64,000 nucleotides of DNA from Sycon ciliatum (lineage: Eukaryota; Porifera; Calcarea; Leucosolenida; Sycettidae): positions 14,947,035 to 15,011,034 of the forward strand of contig NC_088643.1 in NCBI RefSeq assembly GCF_964019385.1. The letters are read 5' to 3'. A model generated the notes under the pieces. The model was given only the letters and a program-made list of their open reading frames with translations. It ran no database searches and had not been told where the DNA came from. Made by a program: the position numbers and the translations under genes. Position 1 is the stretch's first letter; every line of letters starts with the position of its first letter. Positions 31,801-42,445 of this stretch are shown here, one piece after another.

Positions 31801-32385
31801 CTAGAGATCAGCAAGAACCTGCTGCGACCGTGGTTGAGATGGCGCTGTAGAAGACACCGCAGCCGCCACTGGTTGCCTCGCACCCGAGGTTATAGTCAAA
31901 GCCGTACTAGACGACACATCTGTACTGGAGGCTGATGTAGTACCCAGAGATGAAACGGATCCACTGGTGTTCACCTGACGCGGCGGAGTAGCGGATCCTT
32001 TGAAGCCGAAATGAGTGGGCAACACGACATTGGCGGGGACAAGCCCAGTGGATATCGCAGCGGGCCTATCGTAACTCCTGGCAGTGAGCCTATCGTAATT
32101 CCTGGCAGTGGGCCCGTCGTAACTCCTGGCATTGGGCCCGTTCTCTTGCCGGACACTGGGGTGCGCAGTGGACGTGGATGCGGGCAGGAAATCTGCGGCG
32201 ACCGGCTGGACTGGGATGGTTGGAGCCGGGCCAGGTGCGTTACAAGTATGACTGTTCGGCAATGACTGGGTATTACCGGCCATCGGACCGTTTGCAGACG
32301 ACACAGACAAGTGGTTGCTCTGTGAAGAGTGCGCCTGTATACCCATGCCACTTACCATACATGTCAATTGCTGAAGGAAACACAC
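31801..32385 (-). CDS. Ser/Thr/Pro/Ala-rich ORF, possible terminal exon
   Basis: An open frame of 194 codons with no recognised domain. It includes three ~30-bp tandem repeats coding ARSYDGPTARNYDRLTARSY. The minus-strand sequence near its start (TTTCCTTCAG) looks like a splice acceptor, so it could be a terminal coding exon reading to the stop at 31801. Composition alone cannot separate this from chance. Confidence 0.3.
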   Translation of the reverse strand: MCFLQQLTCMVSGMGIQAHSSQSNHLSVSSANGPMAGNTQSLPNSHTCNAPGPAPTIPVQPVAADFLPASTSTAHPSVRQENGPNARSYDGPTARNYDRLTARSYDRPAAISTGLVPANVVLPTHFGFKGSATPPRQVNTSGSVSSLGTTSASSTDVSSSTALTITSGARQPVAAAVSSTAPSQPRSQQVLADL

Positions 32386-32389
32386 AGTT

Positions 32390-33060
32390 CAAACACAAAA
32401 CGCAAATGAAACACGCCAATGAAATTCGATCCTTAAACAAGTCAAGTTCGCATGTCCGCGTTATCACGGGCTATACAATTGTGTTTAGAAAACAACCAGT
32501 TTATAATTCTGTCTCTTCTTGCATAAAGTCAGCCTAGAATACTGACGTCAGCTTTGGACATTACTCTGACTCGGACCACAAGCCCTGATTTATTCTGACC
32601 TACATGTGTACCGTGTGAAGTAGCGCGAGAGCCAAGCTGGTCGTAATAATACGTGTAACAGCCACGAACGTAATTCAACCAAAGAAGACTACCACATTAC
32701 ATGAGCATGAACACTTGCATTCCATTTAATACATTCCTATGTTGTAGATGTCAGGCACTGTAGTGTTCACGTCTACATACACATTGTGGCATTCCTTGGC
32801 CACCCAGACATTCATGATAGTAGCGCATCGTGTTATGTTATGCATGCAGCATGTGCCGTTTCCCGAGCGCGCGTGTGAAATGAACTTAGCGGCTTTTAGT
32901 TGCTGTGCATGAGTTGAGTCTGGACTCATGATCTGGTGTGTACATGCAATCATGTGATCTTGTAGTTGAGCGTATGTGTTATTTGGATTTCCTTGGTCAT
33001 GACCAAACAATAAAACATGATCAAATTATTTCTACACATTCAACAATGCCAAGAACTCAC
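32390..33060. other. unassigned region
   Basis: No supported gene. It may be intron of the decayed gene to its right, whose exon ends at a GTGAGT donor here. Confidence 0.35.
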
Positions 33061-33790
33061 CTGGTCCCCAAGTAGCTCATTATCTTCTTTTTCAGCATGA
33101 AAGTTGGATACTAAGGCGGAGTGTGATGGTCGGCCAAGCTGGTGCCGTTTGCAGTTATTGTACTTATCCGTGAGAAGCTTCATGGGCAAGGCCCTTGCAG
33201 ACTTCAACTCGGACTGTATATACAGCACCAGGCTGTCAAATGTTTCGTAGGCCGACGGCTGGTCACTCCCTTTGCCACTTCGTTGCCGGTGCATAGTGGC
33301 CAGGTGGGTGAAGGCACTGTAGCATGCTCCGAAGTTGATAGTGGATTTCCGCTGCAACGCAATCTGGGCCATTCTGGAGCGAAAGCCAAAATTCTTGCGT
33401 TGTTCTCCAACTCTGCTAGATGCACATGTCATGAGGCACAAGTCTGCAGATGTGGATTCAATCATTGTACATCTCTCCTTGTTCTACGCTTTGCTGGTAC
33501 ATGGTGTCCCATCATCACATACATGTATCTCCTCCAATTCAGAATGGCTTGAAAAGTCATGGCCACGTCCAAGTGGCAGCCGACCCAGCAACGTTTTGTT
33601 AGTGTATGTACTGTAGCACTTGCGGTGGTACCATCCGCGGACGCTCTCGCACAAGAAGGTATAGCTCGTCCTGCCTGCATTTAGCAGCTTCAAACAAAGT
33701 TTCCCAACTCTGCAAAGTAAATCGGGTTTGCTTTTCCTGCGATGCATTGAACGCAATGGCACAAGCAAAATTCCCGCGATACAACGCCAT
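33061..33790 (-). pseudogene. frameshifted Cys/His-rich gene (GWYHRKCYSTYTNK family)
   Basis: The minus strand encodes, in one frame, SQEKQTRFTLQSWETLFEAA and, in another, LCESVRGWYHRKCYSTYTNK. It then continues through about 130 codons with MHRQRSGKGSDQPSAYETFD, ending DNELLGDQ at a GACCAG|GTGAGT donor. The H-x-x-C / Y-T-N-K segment resembles an N-terminal zinc-binding module of large uncharacterised proteins common in cnidarians and sponges (from memory). The frame changes mean a pseudogene or unrecognised introns. Confidence 0.5.
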
Positions 33791-34149
33791 TCCCAGGACG
33801 AGGCCTAAGAAGCTCCACGGCCTCTTCCTCCATCATGTCAAAAGGTGTCTACCATGCTGTGATCGGTGGGCAGGAGGCACTCAAACAGCGCGAAACGCAA
33901 CTACTATGCAACTACCAAACGAAAATGCAATTCTACATTTCAAAGAGTATCCTGTCGGTGTCGTCGTCATCTTCAAAAATTTGAAAAAGGCGCTCCTTTC
34001 CGTGAACTGTGCACCCCCAGATGGTGCGCAGTATCGCCGACGAGAGCGGAGAAATTGGCTTCTCCTGAGCTTCTGCCCTAACTCTGAAGATGACAACAAG
34101 CGGAATCCAGGTCAGGTATACATACTTTAGGCCGTAGTGAAGAACCCAG

Positions 34150-35185
34150 GTTGTCTGCTTGAGACTGAAACGGAATTTTTTTTGAAGTTTGGGCCGCTGG
34201 ACTATAGTACTTCTCGCTGGCGAAACGAAGACGGAAGGACCACACTACGACGCTATACTCAATCACAGGTCTAACATAGCACTTGTAGAGGAGCATCATG
34301 GCCTGCGGTGTAAGACGATGTGCCATGTGACAAAGTAGGCTTACTCTTTGCTTGAATTTGCGACTGATGTCAAGATAGTGTTGACGGAAGTTTAAGTCTG
34401 CACTGAAGCGAACTCCCAGATGTTTGAGGATGTCAATACTGGGAAGAGGTAGACCCTCCATAGTGTAGGTGGCAGATGTTGGTGCTGGTGACGATGCTGC
34501 CGCTGGCTTATAACGGAAGCTTAAAACAGAAGTTTTTGAGGGCGAAAACTCTCCGCCTCTTTCCCTGGCCCAGTTTTGATATGCATGAATGTCTGCTTGG
34601 ATACCAGGACTTGACAGCGAGCCTTTGTACGGCAAAATTAGAGTGACATCATCCGCAAACAAGAAGGTGTGCGAGTGATGTATGGCTTCTGGTAGGTCAT
34701 TAATGTAGATCACGAACAGTAGAGGTGACAGATGCGATCCCTGGGGAACACCACAGTTGGTGACTTTGGGCCCTGACATGCATGACTCAATCTTCACGGC
34801 TATGCTTCGATCCTGCAAATAGCTCTTAGTCCAGGCAGTGACTTTATGGTCCGAGAATTTACTGACTTGACGGAGGAGAGTTGAGTGGCTTACTCTGTCA
34901 AATGCCTTGCAGAAATCTAGGGAGACCAGGTCGAAGTTCAGACGCTCATCAATGTAGTCGGCCATTTGCTGGGTAAGTATAATAAGCTGGTCTGTCGCAG
35001 ACTTCTCCTTCACGTACGCGTATTGTTGACTGCATATCTTCTGTTTTATTGTTAGGTAAGCCTGGAGTTGTTTCGCTACTATTTTTTCATAGAGTTTTGC
35101 TATACAGGGGAGGAGGGATATTGGGCGGTAGTTCGTAGGGTGAGTTGGGCAACCTTTCTCCTTGTACACTGGGACATTATGTAAA
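34150..35185 (-). pseudogene. non-LTR reverse transcriptase, 5'-truncated
   Basis: One open frame of about 345 codons of RT sequence: NYRPISLLPCIAKLYEK, LVSLDFCKAFDRVSH, GVPQGSHLSPLLFVIYINDL, catalytic FADDVTL, thumb ILKHLGVRFSADLNF and YVRPVIEYSVVVW. The N-terminal endonuclease is missing; upstream of about 35185 the frame becomes unrelated, and the C-terminal end is degraded beyond VVVWSF. It is closely related to the element at 58.9-60.1 kb. Confidence 0.85.
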
Positions 35186-35299
35186 ACAAAATTTGAACTC
35201 GCGATCTTGCACCAGCGCGCCCCAGTCAAAGAAGTAATCCTGTGACCATTGGAAACACGACAAGCGCAGGTGACACGACTTTTGTTTGTCACCACTTGG

Positions 35300-36160
35300 C
35301 CTTGTAACTACGACTACAAGTTTTCAGGCAGCGTGACGTAGGCACTTCAATAGTTCGCGAAAATGATGAAAGTTGCGAAAGTTGCTTGCGACTTCTCTGC
35401 CGGGCGAGGAGTCACACACTGTTCCACATGCCGATCCTGTATCAGCTGCTTGTTGCAGTCCCGGATAGGGCCCCTCAACGTGGCCCTGAAATCTGTCACA
35501 ATGGTACGAGTGGGCGTTCTCTCACAGACTCGCACAGACCCAAGTCAATTTTTGAATTTTTTCAGGTTTAGGGCATGCTACGAGGTCATTTCCACAGCGC
35601 TGCAAACCAAATCCAGGATACCCTCCAAAATCGGCAAAGACTACCACTCACGTTCCACTACTGCCTAGTACTGAATCCTACCTGACTTCTTGACACGACT
35701 CAAACTTGCCAAAGTCACTAAATCAACGTCATACAATAATCAAGCCACATATCTGCAACGTCACGAGGGTGCTGGCAAAAGTCCTGCTGCACGGCGGCGG
35801 GCGAATCCCGCCGCCGTGCAGCCCAATACATGGCTAAAAAACGTGATGTTTTGGACTTGGAGCAAAATTCTGCAAACTTTCGCGCTTTTCCATGATACGA
35901 CAAGTTGCACACGGTCTGCTCACATTCAAATACATGTACAGTGCTACTAAAAAATGACAGGTTGCTACCCAAAAATCTTTCCTTGCAAGGGCACATTTCG
36001 GCCATAACTCTTGAACGGCTGGTCAGATCGAGACAAAACTTTCAGAGATTTTGCAGCTGTTCATGCTCTTTCAACTGATGTAGCACTCGATATGAATTTA
36101 CAAATTCGATTTTTCAGGGTTAAGACCAGGTGGTCGCTAAAACGAGAGGTCGCTTACACC
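35300..36160. other. unassigned region with GC palindrome
   Basis: No supported gene. A perfect inverted repeat (TGCACGGCGGCGGG, five-base loop) lies at about 35789-35821. Confidence 0.45.
35789..35821. repeat. GC-rich perfect hairpin
   Basis: 14-bp arms TGCACGGCGGCGGG with a CGAAT loop. It stands alone in AT-richer sequence. Confidence 0.85.
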
Positions 36161-36171
36161 AAGTTTTATAC

Positions 36172-36275
36172 TGTATCTGTCTCTGTCTGTCTGACTGTCT
36201 GTGTCCTTCTGTCTCTCTCTGTCTATCTATCTGTCTGTCTGTGTCTCACACTCTCCATTCTGTCTGTCTGGTCAG
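36172..36275. repeat. TGTC tetranucleotide microsatellite
   Basis: Imperfect run of (TGTC)/(CTGT) units. Confidence 0.85.
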
Positions 36276-37217
36276 GTGTGCCTCTTTTGAGTCCTTTTGG
36301 CCTTGGGCGATGGGCACGAACTATTTCCAGAATTGTACCGTATTTTCCGGAGTGCTGCCCCCGGGTCTGAAAGCACATTCGACGTGGCGCTGATGGTACG
36401 GACTTGAGTTTGCATATCATGCCGGCCTGTCGGATCGGGAAAGCTGGAGGTAGCTGTCCGATTCATACGACACGACAGGAAGTTGCTGTTGCGACGTTCA
36501 ACGTCGATCGGCGCAAGCAAGAGCACACAATATCAAGACTGTATATGATGCAGCCCCCATGCACACTTGATACTATGATACCCCATGTTTTCTTGGTGAA
36601 TGTTTGTTTGTTTGTCTGTGTAATCTATTTTATTTCGCAAATCCAAACGAGCACAAATGCTCAATGACAGCGACAAGGCAGCGAATGTTATTGTGTTACA
36701 AGGAAGGAGAGTTTGTGAGAAAATAATGAGAAAGAAGAGAGAATGGGAGCTATCTGATTGATTGATTGATTTTTATTTCACGGATCCTCCAGAGGCAAAT
36801 AGATGCCTATCGAAGGGAGTATGTCAATGAAGAGCTATGAGTTGTCAAAACTAGAAAAGCCAGCTAATGACAGTTCTGGGAAATCGCCTAGTTAGGGCAT
36901 CGGAGGTTTCCTTGGAAATCACGTACGGTGCGTACGCGTCTGCAAGCGTCATATTTTTTCCTGCACAAAGTGATCATGGATTTGAAAGCACCGTGCATCT
37001 AAAAAATAAGCAAATTTCTTTGCCTTGCATGTCCAATGCGGAAAAACCTGCTGAGTTGCGGAGATTCTGTGCATGCGGAGATGGGAGTAATAGGACTCCT
37101 TGAGATATCCAGTGAAAAAAAAATTCACTTTCATGTGCCGTTTTTTCAAAATGTGAAGAAAATAGATCGCTTGGAACGAATTTATCACAGTTTGTCGTGG
37201 TTTATTGAGCTGAGGCA

Positions 37218-40200
37218 ATGAAGAAGAGCGGTATCCAGACGCGGCGCTCTAAGCGTAGAGTTAGTGTTACTCCTGGACACTACTCTTGTCCTAACCCTTT
37301 CCATTCGGATTGGGAAAGCCCTTCCTCGTCCGCCAAGGACACGACAACGAGGAGGGCTGTTCTGGACGTCCTCTCCAGTATTGCTGGACGTCCTGTTTCC
37401 TCGATCTGCAGAGGGTGCAGAGCTGTGGCCGACTGCAAGCCGGAAGTCGTCCAGCACGAGCTGTATGCACCACCAAGGACGTCCGCAGACTCGCTCAAGG
37501 TTCCATCTCCAAGTGAGGTACCTGCCCCACCTAGCCCACTCCCAGAAAACAAACCTGTAGGGTGTGGGGACTGTGAGGAACTAAGGGATTTAGTGGAGAA
37601 GTTGCAGAGGGAGGTTGATGAGTTGCGGGAAGAGAACGTGTTGCTGAAGTCAAGGGAATGTTTAGATGAGCTTCTTGCGACAGAGCAGGGTAGGGTAAAG
37701 GTAGTTAATGAGATATGTAAGATAGAGAACAAGTTTCTGTTTGCGGAAACTCTAGACGCCATTAGCCACTCAAAGGAGAGTAGGAAAGTGGAGTCATTGC
37801 TGGGCATCCCCGCTGGGCGCATCACTTCCCGCTCCTATAATCCCGTAGTAGAGGCTTTTGTGTGTGGCATGACGGCGCCACTTTCAGTGCAGTCGTCCGT
37901 AGGGGCAGCAAAACGTAGCATGCGCCAACAGGAAGCTATCGAATCGGTTTACGCTGCTCGGAACCTGAACTATTGCTCCCAATTCCACATGGTGTTTCAG
38001 GCAGTCGTGTACGCTATCACGCAAAGTAAAACTGCTGTGGACATGATTGGCCACTTGGGTCCAGGGAGTAGCTATGCCCTGCTGAAAGATTGGCTTGGCA
38101 ATCTAGGAGGTGAGCCTGTTAAAGTGCCAAGGGGCTTTGTTACAGTGGGATTTGACAATGAGCAGCGGCAAATGCGCTCGTATTTATCACGGGGTGCGAA
38201 TCGGTCAACTTACGAGATTTTGACGAATGTGGTTTACGCGTTACATTCGGCACAGGACCTGCAATCCGTAGAAAACTATCACATGCGGCACTGGTCCTTT
38301 CCGAGTGAGGAACAGCTTTTAGAAGCACTCCGTGGCCCTGCTCCGACCTCTCCAGCATCGCCAATGCACAGCTATTTGGCCAGCTATGTTGGAAATAGAA
38401 TAGCTGGTCTGGCAATGGAGCACAACAATGGTTGTGACCCAGTAGTAAGATTCCGACAGGAGGAGGAAGCTAGCAGATCTTTCATAGTTTGCCCTGGGTG
38501 TCAAAAGCAGTACGAGAAAAGAAAAGTAAAATGTAGCAATTCGGAGTGTACTGTCACAAACATCAGGGCTGCTATCGCAGAAGCAGCCGGTCTTTCTCGA
38601 GTGTCCACTGAAGTTCTCCGTCTTCCGTCTTCCCCGGCAGTGGGAGCAGGATCGCACTTTGTGTATCGCAATGTAGCAGACAGTGGTGGGGTGAGTGTAG
38701 GGCGGGTTAGGGCAACACGCTCAGAGCAGTTAGATTCTCCTCCTGTCCCTCCGGCAAATGTAGGATTGCTCGAGCCTGTCTTTGTGAACCCCAATTCACA
38801 TGAGGCAGTGCGTGTTCTCCTGAGGGAAATTGGGACAAGTGCAGGTGTGAAGCAATGTGTTGGTGAGCAGGGCTGTAGAGAGTGGCTTACCATTGTCTGT
38901 GATGGCCTTCCGTATTCACTCATGCGTACTGTCATTGCTCAAAGTAGAGACGAGGCCAGGAAAGCAGCGTACCATGCCGCGGGCATTTTAGATGTAGGTA
39001 GCATGAGCAAGGAGTTGTTGGTGGGCTACTGTAGGCAGCACTCTTTGAATGTGTCTGGCAGCCTAGCATCATTGCGTAGCCGTGTAAGCACTCATGTACA
39101 GGGCAGGGTAGCGAGTGGAGATTTGAATGTGCCGGGTAGCATCCCTGCAGGTGAGTTCGACTGGGTTGTGTCGCAAAGTGGAGGCCTTCACTGGGAGATG
39201 AACTTGATCCAGGCCATTGTCAAGACTCTTTGGCCTTTTGTGTACAAAGAGTTTTGTTTCAGTCAAGGCTACAATTCGCCGCGTCAGCTAGACTGGGCCC
39301 ACAAGGCCAAGGACCACCACCGCACTTATGATGAACTTAGTCGCTTCACAGATGGATGCATGGATGAGCTGCTACGCCCCTATGTTGTGTCGTGTGCAAG
39401 TGATTGTGCCCCCACTGCAGAAGGTTTCTTTGAGTGGGCCAAGAAGTTCGAGAAGAACAAGGTGTTCTCTTGGCTCTTGGAACTGGTGACGACATACTGC
39501 TTCACCCTGTTTATGCTCCGCCGTGGTGCACGCCACTGCGATGTACCTTTGTTCCTGGCAGCACGCAGGACCATCAGCCCGCTGCTGTATGCACGTAACC
39601 ACACCACCTACCAACTCATTGACATGTTTGAGGAGCAGCAGCGACTTGCCATGCCTGAAGATCTGAGATGTGAACTTGACAAGCATATGTTCTTGTCACG
39701 ATCGGGCAGAGGCGACTCCCACCAAGCCCTGGACGCTATTGTGGAAGAGCTAAATGCCAACATTAAGGCCTGGATCTCGGGGGAGAAGGACTCCAACATG
39801 TGGCGCCGTGTAGTCCGCAACTACAACCAGTTAGTGAAGCTGCGCGGCAAGGTGTTTTGTACATTGGGGTTGACTGACCCCAAATCAGCCCCCAAGCCAC
39901 GGCCAGCTTACACCAAGGAGCTCGTGGTCTGGCGATCCCGTGTGCGCCAGTTCTTGTGCCCTGATGACTGCTTGGCCTTCCAGCGTCCACTGGAGTCCAT
40001 GTCTACTGAGTTTGTAATGGACAGTGCTGCTATGGAACTCACCGCTGAGGGGAAACGGCGCCGGCGGAAGATGTGCTGCACCTTTGCAGACGGCAAATCC
40101 ACGACAGCTCGTGCGACAGCAGCAATGCACTTTGTGACCGTTGAAGAAAGGGAGAAGTCGTCTGGAGATGCACGCCGCTCTGTCTCGTCTCTCAAGGCAG

Positions 40201-40370
40201 AATTCCAGCGGATGCTGCAGTCTCTACCCGAGCAGTCATTGGCGGGCGGCCTCAATGACAGCATGGCCAAGGCGACCTTGCAAACCGATGTCCTGTCCAT
40301 CGTCCGGGAAATGCGGAGTTTGGTGTCTGTCAGCTGTGCCCATGCGTGCTCGTCGGACGAGGACAACTAG
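37218..40370 (+). CDS. large uncharacterised ORF, candidate transposase
   Basis: 1050 codons, single exon, undamaged. The N-terminus has basic residues and Cys/His pairs. Residues 119-147 form a heptad coiled coil (LRDLVEKLQREVDELREENV). Cys 425, 428, 440 and 445 could bind zinc (CPGCQ...KCSNSEC). Residues 595-630 resemble a SAP DNA-binding motif (ELLVGYCRQHSLNVSGSLA). Acidic residues in conserved-looking contexts are Asp313 (VGFDNE), Asp562 (IVCDGLPY) and Glu660 (GLHWEMN), a possible DDE triad. The segment with DHHRTYDEL, LLRPYVVSC and YARNHTTYQLIDMFE resembles a large family I associate with cnidarians and sponges. Position between TIRs makes transposase the leading guess. No named family is asserted. 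Confidence 0.6.
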   Translation: MKKSGIQTRRSKRRVSVTPGHYSCPNPFHSDWESPSSSAKDTTTRRAVLDVLSSIAGRPVSSICRGCRAVADCKPEVVQHELYAPPRTSADSLKVPSPSEVPAPPSPLPENKPVGCGDCEELRDLVEKLQREVDELREENVLLKSRECLDELLATEQGRVKVVNEICKIENKFLFAETLDAISHSKESRKVESLLGIPAGRITSRSYNPVVEAFVCGMTAPLSVQSSVGAAKRSMRQQEAIESVYAARNLNYCSQFHMVFQAVVYAITQSKTAVDMIGHLGPGSSYALLKDWLGNLGGEPVKVPRGFVTVGFDNEQRQMRSYLSRGANRSTYEILTNVVYALHSAQDLQSVENYHMRHWSFPSEEQLLEALRGPAPTSPASPMHSYLASYVGNRIAGLAMEHNNGCDPVVRFRQEEEASRSFIVCPGCQKQYEKRKVKCSNSECTVTNIRAAIAEAAGLSRVSTEVLRLPSSPAVGAGSHFVYRNVADSGGVSVGRVRATRSEQLDSPPVPPANVGLLEPVFVNPNSHEAVRVLLREIGTSAGVKQCVGEQGCREWLTIVCDGLPYSLMRTVIAQSRDEARKAAYHAAGILDVGSMSKELLVGYCRQHSLNVSGSLASLRSRVSTHVQGRVASGDLNVPGSIPAGEFDWVVSQSGGLHWEMNLIQAIVKTLWPFVYKEFCFSQGYNSPRQLDWAHKAKDHHRTYDELSRFTDGCMDELLRPYVVSCASDCAPTAEGFFEWAKKFEKNKVFSWLLELVTTYCFTLFMLRRGARHCDVPLFLAARRTISPLLYARNHTTYQLIDMFEEQQRLAMPEDLRCELDKHMFLSRSGRGDSHQALDAIVEELNANIKAWISGEKDSNMWRRVVRNYNQLVKLRGKVFCTLGLTDPKSAPKPRPAYTKELVVWRSRVRQFLCPDDCLAFQRPLESMSTEFVMDSAAMELTAEGKRRRRKMCCTFADGKSTTARATAAMHFVTVEEREKSSGDARRSVSSLKAEFQRMLQSLPEQSLAGGLNDSMAKATLQTDVLSIVREMRSLVSVSCAHACSSDEDN

Positions 40371-41256
40371 ATTGTCTTCCTGGTGGTGATTGGTTTGGCT
40401 ATGTTGCTGACGCCTGTCCGGTGAGTACAGCCTCTTCTGTTGTAATTTTTTATATGTGTATCTGTTGATCAATAATTATTGGTCTATTGATTTATGATCA
40501 ATTTAGGTGCATGTGGATGAGGTAAGTGGCCTTGGATACTGTAAGTTTGTGGACCAGTATGAACTGGTAAGTGTCTTGGAAAGCACTGCTGAATGTAAAT
40601 TTAATATTGTTGATTTTTAAAACCCAAGTGCAAACCTGCATCTGAAAACTACCCTAAACATATCTCTAATTTATTTTATGTTCTGATCCTGATGTCAGTG
40701 ATTCATAGGATATTTATTTCAGTTCTTTTAAATACACCTACCTTCTAGGATGATAAATCACTCACATGATGAGAATGTTTTGGCTGATGAAGGGTGGTGT
40801 TGCGAATCGTGTTGTCATGTTTGCATCAGGCATCTACACCAGTGTTGTATGCATGTGTTCTTATCTACTCCATGCGCAGATACCAGTTCTTCCTGTAAGT
40901 TGCGAGTCCACACCGACTCAACGCGAAAGATGAAGATTGTTTTCTACTCAGACACAACGCCATCAGTGTATAGACTTTTTCAACACTTGCTTCTTGCAAT
41001 GCCGGTGATTTTGACATAACTTATGAGCACCTTCGTTTATTATCGTTTGTTATCTTCATCAACAATGATAAACTATGTTTTTTTACTTAGAATCCCTCGT
41101 TTCAACTCCAAATTTTTGCCTTTGATGATATGGCATAATGGTATTCTCACATGCTACATTCTAGAACAAAATCAGAATAATAGATATTAATATGTACATG
41201 GTGAATCAACTCGTAATAATATATTGTACATGATCATGATGATGGTGAATCAATTT
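40371..41256. other. intergenic space between the two convergent genes
   Basis: About 0.9 kb of AT-rich sequence inside the TIR element with no gene recognised. It presumably holds the 3' ends of both transcripts. Confidence 0.5.
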
Positions 41257-41760
41257 TTACTGGTAAGAGTTTGGGCGTGCTATGCATGCGACTGGAGTAA
41301 GGCTAGGCGTAGTGCATGGTAAGGTGGGAGTTGGTGAGGTGGGAGTTGGTGAGGTGGGAGTTGGTGAGGTGGGAGTTGGTGAGGTGGGAGTTGGTGGGGT
41401 GGGAGTTGTAGGGGCAGGAGGTGGGGAATTCGATTTTTTAAGGGCTGGGAAGAAGTCGTCTACCGGACTGCTGCTATAAAGGTGCTCAACACCTGATGGC
41501 GAGATCACCAGAACTAGCACCTTGGCGTGTGTAGCTTCATGAAGCTCCATGCCCTGCGTCAACACAAAGATGCAAACACAAGAAACTTTATATCAGGTGA
41601 AAATTCGCAATGTACAACAAGGTAGAGGATAGAGGAAACTTACCGCTCGAATCAAGCCATTTTTACGTTTGCTGAGGCAGCTCAGGCGCTTCACTTTGTC
41701 GGCGATATAACCTGTTATTTTTCTCTTACGAGTCGACGGGGATGAGGAGTTGAGTGACAT
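41257..41760 (-). CDS. SRF-type MADS-box protein, two exons
   Basis: Exon 1 is 41760-41644 (39 codons) and ends GCG|GTAAGT. A 90-bp intron (41643-41554) ends GACGCAG, and exon 2 is 41553-41257. Both junctions are phase 0. Exon 1 ends KRLSCLSKRKNGLIRA and exon 2 begins GMELHEATHAKVLVLVISPS. This aligns without gaps over about 50 positions to the metazoan SRF MADS core, including the basic SKRK, the x-G-[IL]-[IM] turn, the E-L pair and the hydrophobic beta strand VLVLV. A Pro/Ser/Thr tail of 15-bp repeats follows. Predicted product about 137 aa, with no SAM-like extension recognised. An upstream in-frame ATG near 41946 is an alternative start. It should bind CArG-like DNA as a dimer if expressed. 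Confidence 0.75.
41320..41412. repeat. 15-bp coding minisatellite
   Basis: Six near-perfect copies of GGTGGGAGTTGGTGA. On the minus strand they code repeated PTSPT in the tail of the MADS-box protein. Confidence 0.9.
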
Positions 41761-41967
41761 TGTACAAAAACGGAAGTAAAACAAAGACTGGACGAAAGGA
41801 AAGGAAAGGAGATTTTTTGAAAAAAAGTTCATTTTCCCTTTTGTTATGACCACCACGTGCTGTGAGACAGGGTCCAGCTCCGCCTTGGCGTTATATTTCT
41901 CCTTCTGACGTAATGTTTTCATCACGTGGGCACCGTACATACACATTGTCCTAACTAGGCGATTTCC

Positions 41968-42142
41968 AGGACTGGTATACGGTACGACGGCAGCTTTGAA
42001 GCTGCTGAGCGACGATACTCACGACGAAATGGCTCCAAAAGCAGAACGAGCAGTGCTAGCAGGTGGGACCACAAGCAAGTTACTTCGGCCTCCTCGAGTG
42101 CGGGTTGAGGGCATGACAGCGAAAAAGGACTGAAGTAGGGTG
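41968..42142 (+). repeat. partial copy of the 317-bp repeat
   Basis: Matches the right half of the units at 45543-46177, starting at GGTATACGGTACGACGGC and ending AGTAGGGTG. It contains the 34-codon frame beginning MAPKAERAVLAGG at 42029. It lies between two different transposons. Confidence 0.8.
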
Positions 42143-42445
42143 CTACCAGTCCGTGCGCCAAGTTCAAAAAAGTCGTCTAAAAGTTGCACTTTTATTTGCA
42201 ACCGCGGGAAATTTGAAGACGAATTTAGTGACATACCGAATTCTTCTCAATTTTCGACAATTGGTTACCTTGAGAATACAGGCTTATCCTCCTATATCGA
42301 TTGCTTTTGCGCCGTTATCGTGTTAGAAGGGTGAGCGATGAGCACATTTTTCGAAAGTGCACCACGATATTCGACATCTCACGTCGTTGCGGTGCCTTTT
42401 TGTTTCTCTTCTCAATTTCGAATTTCGTAGATACGTCGCAGGAGA

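Larger units (their letters stand above)
36879..41967 (+). mobile_element. ~5.1-kb TIR DNA transposon with two genes
   Basis: Its ends are 21-bp inverted repeats, GGAAATCGCCTAGTTAGG plus three bases (36879-36899 and 41947-41967), with one mismatch. Inside are an intact 1050-codon plus-strand ORF and a convergent minus-strand two-exon MADS-box gene. Host sequence on each side recurs at 45.5-46.2 kb. There the left flank ends in GTTCTG and is followed by a decayed TIR-like CCCGCCTAATAAGG. A clean target duplication is not visible, so the superfamily is unassigned. Confidence 0.68.

Noticed and set aside
33606..34130. Plus-strand 174-codon frame
   Set aside because: Overlaps the decayed minus-strand Cys/His gene and has no recognisable motif.
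35190..35245. tRNA-like B box on the minus strand
   Set aside because: Only a GAGTTCAAATTTT match; no anticodon or acceptor arms.
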